Assembly (NCBI GenBank): GCA_907164885.2
Contig: OU015500.1
Coordinates: forward strand, 51,937,033-52,001,032
From: Dolomedes plantarius
Taxonomy: Eukaryota; Arthropoda; Arachnida; Araneae; Dolomedidae
Direction of reading: 5' to 3'
DNA length: 64,000 nt
The first letter of the stretch is position 1; every line of letters starts with the position of its first letter. Below are positions 24,301 through 32,799 of this stretch, piece by piece. Below the pieces are notes generated by a model. It did not search any database, was not told where the DNA came from, and saw nothing but the letters and a program-made list of their open reading frames with translations. The translations under genes and the position numbers were made by a program.

Positions 24301-25321
24301 TGTTAAAGATTTGTTCATAAATTTTCAACTTTTCCTTAAATTCAGGGACGGATTTACAACCGTAAAGTATAACTTTATTGTTTGTTGAATCAGGAATTCC
24401 GTTTATGACATACTCAAACAGAGAGGAGTCATCGAGAGAACCTTTGTGTGCCAAATCTCTCATAGCTAAGAAATATTCTTGTAGGGTTTCAAACGGTTTC
24501 ATACGTCGAGATTCCATTAATTTATGTAACTGAATACCGTTAATTTTGTCCGAAAATTCGTCTAATAAATGGTGCTTCAATTGTTCCCAATTTGTAATTC
24601 CACGAATAGACCTAATTAAAGTTTGAGCGGGACCAGTTAAACATTTTCTAACAAAAGTAATTTGGTGAATTGGATTGTTTATCTGATATAAACAAAAAAG
24701 TTCTTCAACGTCAGATATAAAATTCTCAACACTGTAATTATCACGAGACGAGAAAGGTTTTATTAAATCAACAACGTCTTTCAGACTAAACAACTGGAAA
24801 GAGAGATTCGCAGTTTCAACTGAAGGCAATGAATTTTGATCTGATTCACCAACGGAAATGTGTGTATTTTGCTTATTCGAAGATTCTTTTGCGTCAATGG
24901 TGGGGGAAAAGGGAGATCTATTTTCCTCTATAACGCTGTTAGTTTGGGATGAACGTGCACCCGGAAGTGAGTCATCATTCACTTCGCATTCCGAAAGATC
25001 AGAAAATTCTGCTTTTAATAACGATAAATCACTAAGACTCATAAGAATGGTATTGGCACATTTGTCTGGGTCAGTTGAAAATTCTAAATGAAGTAGATTA
25101 CAAATAGAAATCAAGTCTTTAAGTGAAAACTCTTTAAGTACTTTCTGTTTCGTTGCTTCCAACACGAATGGTTGTTTAAAACCTGTAAATTTACGTAATC
25201 TGGTACGATTTTGTCTGTCGCCGTCTGTACCAAAAATTAAACGATGTAGAACCTTTATTTGATTCGTACCACCAATTTTTAATGATTTTGCAATATTGGG
25301 GTAATCGTTGAGAGTAGCCAT
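21398..25321 (-). CDS. Gag-protease-RNase H-integrase polyprotein lacking RT
   Basis: 1307 codons, intact. In order: Gag-like region (about 170-340); two CCHC zinc knuckles (373-411); retroviral-type protease with CDTGSQATLI (about 459); a linker RRLPFAEQKIVEKQI that in relatives leads into RT; then, instead of RT, an Asp-rich tract with two similar units (DLDLFHDNDD and DLDLLHDNDD, about 663-709); RNase H (LHTDASSLGFGAVLL, then HSYELEVLAVIEALKKF and ITDCDAF, about 780-900); integrase zinc finger (HFASQKTELIV...CIPCI, about 975-1015); integrase core with HCDFLGPL, ITDKGSAFTS and NGQVERVHG as D, D and E; and a C-terminal FGPYEI module. Intact relatives have about 250 residues of RT (YxDD) where the acidic tract stands. 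The product could still mature, cut and integrate, but could not copy RNA. Confidence 0.85.
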   Translation of the reverse strand: MATLNDYPNIAKSLKIGGTNQIKVLHRLIFGTDGDRQNRTRLRKFTGFKQPFVLEATKQKVLKEFSLKDLISICNLLHLEFSTDPDKCANTILMSLSDLSLLKAEFSDLSECEVNDDSLPGARSSQTNSVIEENRSPFSPTIDAKESSNKQNTHISVGESDQNSLPSVETANLSFQLFSLKDVVDLIKPFSSRDNYSVENFISDVEELFCLYQINNPIHQITFVRKCLTGPAQTLIRSIRGITNWEQLKHHLLDEFSDKINGIQLHKLMESRRMKPFETLQEYFLAMRDLAHKGSLDDSSLFEYVINGIPDSTNNKVILYGCKSVPEFKEKLKIYEQIFNRSQNFRQNNQKKIDASYLNVKVDNTRSPNTQPVCFSCGLRGHKSNQCLNKSHGKQCYGCKSFGHVHANCPKSYRNSKPKPDSQKPISDKTVNALSPETSSKNPMHVDIQLAGIQLTALCDTGSQATLINEKTYRRIGSPPLQPTNIPFSGIGKNQVHSIGFFQDSIEIQTITLPAKIHVLEDDLIPFDVIIGIDFLQQTQFTFDEDGIRFTLDNNIFVNIANIPDDEAFPFDLSHILNSEIREEVQNIVTSYKPHKVQDTEIKMTILLQDEIPVTQRSRRLPFAEQKIVEKQIQDQGQICMSEKPLTSTQDKISRVEKMDNPIDFERDDDDDANDLDLFHDNDDGKYLDDADASDLDLLHDNDDDNAFDIGTIKATLEPKIFDADDDALENESVKSEKVEPKFQVIEAPKPPEQIAAFQQQKNILSQNPVLHVFQQGYPLELHTDASSLGFGAVLLQQSDDGQFHPIHYFSRKTTVQQEKYHSYELEVLAVIEALKKFRNYLLGTKFKIITDCDAFQKTMHKKDLPAKIARWALMLEDFDYEVCHRPGRQMKHVDALSRNPILVITSNDITQKVKNAQDQDEFISQIKSMLESTPSDEFFVKNGILYKLHQDAELLVVPQMMRKEIVLNAHSQGHFASQKTELIVSREFFIPQLKKLVQEIISNCIPCILSSRKSGKQEGYLHPIPKGDAPLECYHCDFLGPLPSTKKCYKYLFTVVDAFSKFVWIYPVKSTSTKDALDKLSLQQTTFGNPSKIITDKGSAFTSSEFQSYCQEQSIEHISIATGVPRGNGQVERVHGTIIPVLTKLALDEPDKWFKYVPRLQRILNSTTTRSTKFTPFQLLIGVKMKQQEDLQIKNLLDEEHHQRILDDKEALRIEAKRNILRLQEENIRQYNKRRKPACKYKIGDKVAIQRTQFGTGLKLRPKFFGPYEITNINPNDRYEVRKLGHHDGPTITSTAADKMKQWCRN

Positions 25322-26530
25322 AACTATATACTAGGTTCAAACAATTATAGTACACAAATATACAAATATTCAAAACCAAAATCACTAATTATAATACGTA
25401 GTTACTCAAATTCAAAAGTAGAAAATAATATTTCAAATCGAAATTTTTTCAAATACCAATTCAATAATAAAATATTGATTCTCAAAATATGCATCAAAAT
25501 AAGTAATCTTTAAAACAGGTTTTGTTCAAGAAAACAAAATTATGAACTAAAATAAGCATCAAATATCAAATAATAAGTTCTTCAAAATAATTTCTCTGGT
25601 TGAAGAAAACAGATGACGTAAATTTAGATATGTATCAAGTTAGATATTACTTCAGCAAAATATTCATCAAATTAATCTTCAAAATAAATCACTGTTGAAG
25701 AAAATAGAGGATGTAAATGCAGCATCAAAATAATAGTTAAAGTTCTAATGTTAAAAGCATCAAAATTGGGAAATCGAAAGTATCAAAATTGTGAAATCGA
25801 AAGCATCAAAGCATTCTGCAAAATAAAAAATAAAAAATATTCTCGCAAGAAAACAGCAGAATTAAGTTCAACATCAAAGCGCATCAAATAAGCAAAGTTG
25901 TCATCAAATAAACATTCGCTTCGTCAAAATTATGCATCAAAATAATAATATAATAATCTTCAAAAGTATTCAATTCGCGATCTTTCAAAATATATGTTAT
26001 GTTGTGGTTTGTTCAAGGAAACAAGATTCTTCAAGTTAAATGTCGAAATTTTCATCAAATCATCAAATAATTTCATCGAAATAGAATTCTCTTCAAGAAA
26101 ACAGAAGTGATAAATTCAACGTCAAAGACCATCAAAAGTGAATTTAGCATCAATTAAATTCTTGCATCAAAAGAACGTTGAAATATCTTTCAGTTTTCTT
26201 AAATCATCAATAAGTTGAGAATTCCCTTAATCATCAAAATTTTCTTGAACAAGCGTCAACGTATGCATCAAATAATTTTAATATGATCCAAGTTACTTAC
26301 AATTCTGGTTTTGGTTCTCATCATCCCATCAGAGTATCATCAGAGTCCGTGGCACATCACTTTGGCTTTCGCTTTCGATATCCAAATCCAAAATGACAGA
26401 CAACAGTAATCCAGTCGAAATCAAGTCGAAATCAAGTCGAAATCAAGTCGTATCATCGAAAGAAAATAAAGTTTTTTTTTTAAGTTCAGCATGCTAGGGG
26501 TATTTTTCGAGTCCGAGGGCCGAGCACCCA
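25322..26530 (-). promoter_or_regulatory. Leader with repeated TTGATG motif
   Basis: About 1.2 kb between the 5' LTR and the start codon. I count about 18 copies of CATCAA (TTGATG in sense), mostly within CATCAAA, and about six copies of a CAAGAAAACA-like motif, spaced as in a decayed tandem array with a period of roughly 100-120 bp. An 11-bp tandem (TCGAAATCAAG, three copies) lies near 26417-26450. No frame is long enough to be a gene. Confidence 0.6.
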
Positions 26531-26786
26531 TGTAGGAAGGAGTTAGTACTCCTTCCTTTAGAAGTGAATCATTAGACTTAATTATTTTGAACATTTAATT
26601 AAACTAGACGATGTTTACAAGACAGGACTAACACTTAGTATGAAATTAAAAAATAAACACAGAAGCATCAAAAGAGCTAAACATCGGGAGCTTGCAGAAC
26701 AACACATCCGCTTAAAGTCCTTCGTGCCGCAGTAGTGAGGAGTGGAAGTTGTAGTAATAGTTCAGTTGTGTTGCCAAACTCACTCT

Positions 26787-26790
<4 letters not shown>
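26531..26790 (-). repeat. 5' LTR of the RT-less gypsy element
   Basis: Same 260 bp as 21006-21265. The hairpin (26535-26556) lies next to the primer-site-like TGGGTGCTCGG. Confidence 0.9.
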
Positions 26791-26836
<46 letters not shown>

Positions 26837-26858
26837 TAGATAGATAGATAGATAGATA
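26791..26858. repeat. (TA)n then (GATA)n microsatellite
   Basis: About 44 bp of TA, then about six GATA units. Confidence 0.95.
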
Positions 26859-27698
26859 CATCTGAACACACCATACTGCGTATGTCGTAACAAAATGAAA
26901 CATATAGCGCTGTCTCTCGAAGTAAAACGAAAATCCCAGAACCTCCGTATCAAAACGTTTTTTAACTTTTACGTTTCTGGTGTTCCTTTGTACTTATTAA
27001 AAACTGCCTTAAGACTTTTGGGAAGGCTCCTGAAAGAAATTGCTTTTTTCTCAGTTGTCTTTGAATCTCTTTTTTATACCGAGTGTGTGATTTTTTGTGC
27101 ACATCGAAGGAGAAAAATTGCTTCGTTCCTATAACAAAAGAAGAGTATGTTGACTTGAAAGAGCGACATAAAAACTTTCCAGGCTTCTTTTCTTGTAATT
27201 CCTTTATTGGACTTCTACACTTTCTCTACAGCTCTTTTTTCTCGACCATTTCTTTTATGCTTCTTTCGTGGAGGTGATGATATCTTTTAAACAAGATGGG
27301 TCTTCATGCATGAGTTTTCCATTAAACCTTTTCCTAAACATCTTAGGTGAATTTGGAACGCATTAAAAGATGTTTTATAGAAATGGAATTTTAAAAAGTT
27401 TTGAGAAAATATGAATGCGCGTTTAACTGAGAAAATATAAATAATTAATGTAAGAAAGCATATTTTTACATTTTTCAGCTGCTGCTTTAAATAATAAATG
27501 AATTATTATTTAGGTTATAAATAAGATATTATATCAGAGCTTTTTCTTAAATTATGAAATAAAACATATACACATGAAAAGAGTGAGGGAAAATTTTACC
27601 ACTAAACTTTGTAATAATTATCTTCTACATTTTACCATATGACTTTGAATTTACACACACATACACACATAAATACAAATAAAGAAATGAAAAAATAA

Positions 27699-27700
<2 letters not shown>
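26859..27700. other. No gene recognised
   Basis: AT-rich, with short chance frames only. Confidence 0.45.
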
Positions 27701-27701
<1 letters not shown>

Positions 27702-27740
<39 letters not shown>

Positions 27741-28729
27741 GCTTGTCTGTTTGTTTGTCTGCTATAGAATCATAGACTGTTTCACCCACCGGGACCAATT
27801 CGGCACAGTTAATGTTTTGGACCCTAGAAACTTAAATCAGGAAAAACGAAATTTGGGGCTCAATTAGTTTTTTTTAAATTAATTTTTTAATGATTTTTGT
27901 TCCCCTAAGCGCACCTCTTAAATGTGGATACAGCCCTTTAACCACAACACTTCAAATTCGATACGCGGTGTAAAAGCGGTTTATTCTGAGGGGGTGATCT
28001 GGGGTGGTTTGAGAGTTGGTCTGGGGATAACGGGGGGGAGGACGAGGTGTTTATGTTTCCTATGTTTAGTGGAATCGTGAGTCTAAAAAGGTTGAGAACC
28101 GCTGCTTTAGGTAATTTTAGACAATGGCATTCAAACTAATAGAACTTAATAAAATTTGGGAAAAAAGGAAGAAAAAAAAAGAAAAATTAAGTTTGTCCCA
28201 TGGCCAGTTTTTGGAAACCTTCTGTTGATCTAAATATATTAATTGTTTGAGGATCATAAAGTGGAAAGAAGTTTAAGAGTTCTACAGGTTTTTCCCCCTA
28301 AGTTCACGAAACAGAGTTAACATACGATATGTATTTGAATTACTTACTCCGTGAAATCATATAAGATAAATCTTTTAGAGTTTTGGGGATTTTTAAGCAG
28401 TAGGAGGAAAAGCTCTTTAAACAGAGAAACATAACGACACATAACTTTCATTCCGAACTATTAGTCCATTAGTTATATTAAGGCATAAGAAAATTAATGA
28501 AATTACTTTTAAAGAATGATTGCCCGGGTAGATATACAATTCTAAAATTTTTCATGCTTTCCATCAAAAGAATACTGGGTATATCATTTCAGTAGAAACG
28601 CGCTATGCGCATTCTGTCTGCCCAGATGAACATGAAGAGCGGGGGGTACAGCCCAGTATTTTTTGATGGAATTCATGAACAATTCTATATCTATATATCT
28701 ACCCGGGCAACGCCGGGCAATACTGCTAG
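27702..28729 (+). mobile_element. Non-autonomous Helitron, plus strand
   Basis: The 3' end is textbook: a CCCGG/CCGGG hairpin (28702-28717) followed by TACTGCTAG, with the next base T. The 5' end reads TATATATAAAAGAGCTTGTC, the common Helitron start, but the expected leading TC is hidden in or replaced by a (TA)n array. Length is about 1030 bp with no transposase. A hAT-type terminus (GGTTGAGAACCGCTG, ending at 28104) is embedded. The last 200 bp form a large inverted repeat (28521-28580 with 28652-28711). Confidence 0.7.
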
Positions 28730-28751
28730 TATGTATATATATTTTTAATTA

Positions 28752-28982
28752 ACCAGTGGCGCAACAGTCCATTGTTGACCAAGGCGGGTGTTGCCCATAC
28801 AGCATATGTCTCGGGCAGTGGTCAGCCTGCTGCGGAAACCCCAGAGTTAGTTCCCAATCATGCTTGGTCCGCATTTTATGGACCCACTCAAGGGATGAAA
28901 GGCCGAGTCGATCTTGCGATCGAATTCTGGACCTGTGGTGTGTCAGCTTAAAGCTTTTAACCACTACGCCACCGGGTTACTT
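28752..28982 (-). repeat. tRNA-derived SINE, minus strand
   Basis: On the minus strand the head reads GGTAACCCGGTGGCGTAGTGG with a perfect A box TGGCGTAGTGG (28961-28971). A weak B box around AATTCGATCGC (near 28918-28927) follows, then a 150-bp body. Confidence 0.7.
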
Positions 28983-28984
28983 AC

Positions 28985-28986
<2 letters not shown>

Positions 28987-29059
<73 letters not shown>
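28987..29059. repeat. (CA)n then (TA)n microsatellite
   Basis: About 30 bp of CA then about 42 bp of TA, next to the 5' end of the SINE. Confidence 0.95.
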
Positions 29060-29060
<1 letters not shown>

Positions 29061-29061
<1 letters not shown>

Positions 29062-29917
29062 CTACCCTACGATAATGGACAGCAAGATGTGATGGTAGGA
29101 AGGAAAGAATGCATGCTTTATTATGGGGGTGGTCTTCCACGTGCTGCAATTACACCAGCAACACTTCTGGGCATACTTTCATCAAGGTTCTGATACACAG
29201 ATATGGGTATTTGTGACGATTCCTGCTGCAAGAATGTCAGTAGATCAGCTGTAGATTTCGGACGTGGTTCTATGGTTCGTAAGTTACCACTCTAACTCAT
29301 CCCACAAATGTTCTGTGGTGTTTAGTTTGGAACTCTGAGCAGGACAGGGAAGATGTTTTACAACCACTGTTTGACAGAGGCTGGAACAGGACATGGAACG
29401 TTGACGTCCTGGAAGTAACATTCGACCATTCCCTAAAATTGTCAGAGCGCAGGAAGAACCTGATTGTCCAAGATGTTCATGTAGGCGTCGGCGTACCAGG
29501 AACAACATGCAAAGGTCCCAGGCCATAGCACGAAACACACCCCCAAATATGTACACCACCATCACTGGCAAAGATCAGGCGACTTAGGTGGGGAAGGGTC
29601 AACACTGTCTTTCAATTCGAGGATACGACTTCTTTCAAACTCTAAAATATGCTCGTAATGAGCCTGAATCCTTCAGCGGATCATTGTTACAGTCGATGTA
29701 AGACATTCGGAGTCAAAGTGCAACAGACATTTTGAACATCAGATCGAGAATCACTTCTTATATGTTCCTTCTGGATGCGCTGAAGCTCCCACTATTCTTT
29801 CGATGGACACAAAATTTTAATCATTTGCATACTCGGTCAAAACTTTTTTTGGCATACGGAATTTCATTATAATCGGAAAACTCCTTGGTGCGTCGATTTT
29901 TTTTCCATCATAGAGTG
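29061..29917 (-). pseudogene. Tc1-like transposon relic
   Basis: Minus-strand fragments read DGGVHIWGCVSCYGLGPLHV near 29540-29580, SELQTKHHRTFVG-like sequence near 29300, and at the end ISVYQNLDESMPRSVAGVIA near 29150-29200, the typical C-terminus of Tc1-like transposases. The reading frames are shifted against each other and the catalytic N-terminal part is lost. The outer end at 29917 (CACTCTATGATGG inverted) looks like its left terminal repeat. Confidence 0.65.
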
Positions 29918-29929
29918 TACACTTGAAAA

Positions 29930-30535
29930 CATCTGTAAATAAAAAAAAAATTCTACCTCCGCTCATTTCGTGCCACTTTTCATGAACTGGGTATATTTGC
30001 GTTTCCCGAAAAGTGCTCGTTTAAAAATAACCCGGTTGAGAACCGACATTACGGGTTTTATAATAACTTTTTCTAATATTAGGGTATTAATCTTCTTTTA
30101 GCCCTCAGAAAGTTTCAGTTTCCTAAAAAAATCATTTCTTAGCGAGCCCATATTTCCTGATATACCACCAAGCGCGTTTATCGCTTTCTGGGTATCACGG
30201 TTCAACACATACAGTGATCAGTCAGTAAATGAGACGGTACTTGACTTTTATAAACAATATATAAAATAGAGAATTAAACTGAACATTCGTTCTGCGTCGG
30301 TTGTCCCCCAAAGACGTCACAATGTATCCCTTCATGAATTTACAGTTTTAAGAGACTCTCAACGTATGTCATTAAATTTTTTTTTCCGCCCGTGTCAGTC
30401 TTGCATGGACATCAATTGCATGACAAGTTTGTGTAATTGTATAATTTGGTTGCGCAACTTTCAAAGTTTTGGCAATTGACTGTTTAGGTTAGTTGCCAAA
30501 GTACGTTGGTATTAATTACACACATACACACACAC
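29930..30535. other. No gene recognised
   Basis: Unremarkable apart from a short CA-rich run before the hairpin at 30537. Confidence 0.45.
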
Positions 30536-30536
30536 A

Positions 30537-30663
<127 letters not shown>

Positions 30664-30679
<16 letters not shown>

Positions 30680-32173
30680 ATTACGGATATGTCACAAAAA
30701 TAGCTATTACTCAAAAGGTTACACGTAGAATTTAATGAAACTTATACACATTATACAACAGATAGGCAGGTATAAAATAGCATAAAAAGAAATCGCCAGA
30801 CAATTATGATGTTATAGAAACTAGCATATGTATACAATGGACAAATCGGATGTATGAGTTTGGTATAGGAAAAATACCTTTAATATGGCGTATGATCCCC
30901 CCCCCCGAGAAACAATACAGCACATACAGCGAAGTGTGATGCTCTCAATTATGCTGTGTACGAGTTCGGTAGGAAGTGAGAGCCATTGCTCTTGCAAAGC
31001 AGTTGAAAACGTGGCTAGGGTACTAGGAGGAGGATTGAGAGCAGCTATACGTCGTCCTAAAAAGTACCAAACATGCTCGATAGGATTCAGGTCCGGTGAT
31101 CGAGCTTGCCACTCCATGCACTGCATTGTTTCCTGCTCAAGATAAGCATCCACACTGTGAGACCTGTGCGGTCTCGGGTTATCGTCCTGTAGCACGAAAG
31201 CAAACCTATCGCCCCTGCATAAGGGCGCACATAAGCATCAAGGATGTCATCTCTATAGGTGTGAGCATTCACATTTCCACGGGGAATGTCATGGAGGTCT
31301 GTGTGTCCACCCAAAGAAATACCATCCCAAACACAAACACTGCCTGATCCGTATGCATCTCTGTCACGGATGTGTGATGGATGAAAACTAGTTCCAGGTT
31401 TTCTCCAAATGAAAATTCGCCTACTATTGCTTTGGAGGCTAAACCTGGACTCACCCGTAAAGAGAGCAGCCCTTCATTGATCACGCGTCCAGTGGACATG
31501 TTAACGTGCCCACTGCAAACGTTCCCACCTATAGCGTGACGTGAGCGGGACGCAAATGGCTTGTCATCTCGCAAAAAGACTACCTTCGTGAAGTTTTCTA
31601 CGCACGGTTGACGTTGATACCAACATTCCGGAGCTTGCAACGAGGGAGGATCTGTTCAGACGGAGTTCAGACGGAGTCACGGTTCTATTCCTTCGTACGC
31701 ACAATGACAATTATCGCTCATCGGCATTCGTCGTAGCATATTATTATCCTTGGCTGAAAGTCCAGGATGTCCAATCCGTGGTTAGAAATTATTGCCAAAG
31801 TCTATGATCCACATACGGGCTCACATTTAGCCATCTGGCCACTTCTGTCTGACTTTGTACTGCCTCTAGTTCCAAATAGCTCGCCATCGCAGTTCTTCGG
31901 TTTAAATGATGCCTGGAGATCAATGTTACAATTTGGCTATGCCAGATATCTAATCTCCACCTCACAGCGACAATTGTCGCCTTGCTCTGAGACATGCACT
32001 TTTATGCTCCTCACAAATGACGTATTCCGACTTCAACGCCATTGTTTTCTATAATGTAGTATTGTTCTGCACCTTTTACTTAACAACATATTGAAATTTT
32101 AAACAGATTGGCATAGTTTTTGAACATATTATCCCTCTTTTTGTGATTTTGGCTTAATTTTTGATAACTTTTG
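30664..32173 (-). mobile_element. Tc1-like transposon, decayed
   Basis: The ends are similar when inverted (ACACTGGTTATCAAAAATTA at 30664; ACAAAAGTTATCAAAAATTA inverted at about 32173). Minus-strand pieces, from N- to C-terminus: EVARWLNVSP near 31820 (helix-turn-helix), RRIFIWRKPGTSFHPS near 31385-31420, GGHTDLHDIPRGNVNA near 31270-31310, LQDDNPRPHR (second Asp, 31195-31160) and ARSPDLNPIEHVW (the catalytic Glu). Several frameshifts and a deletion between the HTH part and the first Asp inactivate it. Confidence 0.75.
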
Positions 32174-32230
32174 TATATATATATATATATATATATAATT
32201 TCATAAATATCTTGAAAATATGGTGTTTTA
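32023..32230. repeat. Direct repeat, copy 1 (Tc1 end)
   Basis: Recurs nearly unchanged at about 32559-32795, including its TA run. It covers the end of the Tc1-like element plus flank. Confidence 0.85.
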
Positions 32231-32562
32231 CACCTATTATTCCGATTATTTACACCTATTATTCCTATTATGGTGTTTTATTATGGTGTTTATTCCGATA
32301 GGAATAAACACCATAATAAAATAGGAATAATAGGTGTAATTCCGATTATTCCTTTATAGGAATAATAGGTGTAATTCCGATTATTCCTTTATAGGAATAA
32401 TAGGTGTAATTCCGATTATTTACACCTATTATTCCTATTATGGTGTTTTATTCCTATTATGGTGTTTATTTACACCTATTATTCCTAATATGGTGTTTTA
32501 CACCTATTATTCCGATTATTTACACCTATTATTCCTATTATGGTGTTTTACACCTCGTATTC
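32222..32562. repeat. Rearranged palindromic repeat mosaic
   Basis: About 340 bp built almost wholly from short modules in both orientations: ACACCTATTATTCC and its inverse, TATGGTGTTTTA and its inverse, and TTCCGATTA. A 35-bp unit occurs in tandem near 32340-32415. A block of about 62 bp at 32221-32282 recurs at about 32490-32551. No coding sense. Confidence 0.85.
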
Positions 32563-32709
32563 CGACTTCAACGCCATTGTTTTCTATAATGTAGTATTGT
32601 TCTGCACCTTTTACTTAACAACATATTGAAATTTTAAACAGATTGGCATAGTTTTTGAACATATTATCCCTCTTTTTGTGATTTTGGCTTAATTTTTGAT
32701 AACTTTTGT

Positions 32710-32768
<59 letters not shown>

Positions 32769-32795
32769 CATAAATATCTTGAAAATATGGTGTTT
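32559..32795. repeat. Direct repeat, copy 2 (Tc1 end)
   Basis: Copy of 32023-32230 with a longer TA run (32714-32763). Confidence 0.85.
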
Positions 32796-32799
32796 TACA

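Larger units (their letters stand above)
21006..26790 (-). mobile_element. LTR retrotransposon, Ty3/gypsy type, RT-less
   Basis: Two 260-bp direct repeats, 21006-21265 and 26531-26790, have TG...CA ends, a constant offset of 5525 and no difference that I could see. The minus-strand interior has TGGGTGC right after the 5' LTR (primer-site-like), a 1.2-kb leader, and one open frame of 1307 codons. The flanks are (TA)n on both sides, so the 4-5 bp target duplication cannot be told from the array. Identical LTRs and an unbroken frame mean recent mobility. The missing RT domain means it was mobilised with help from a relative. Confidence 0.9.

Noticed and set aside
25322..26530. CRISPR-like array of CATCAAA motifs
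   Set aside because: Motifs are short, unevenly spaced and inside a eukaryotic retrotransposon leader; no repeat-spacer regularity.
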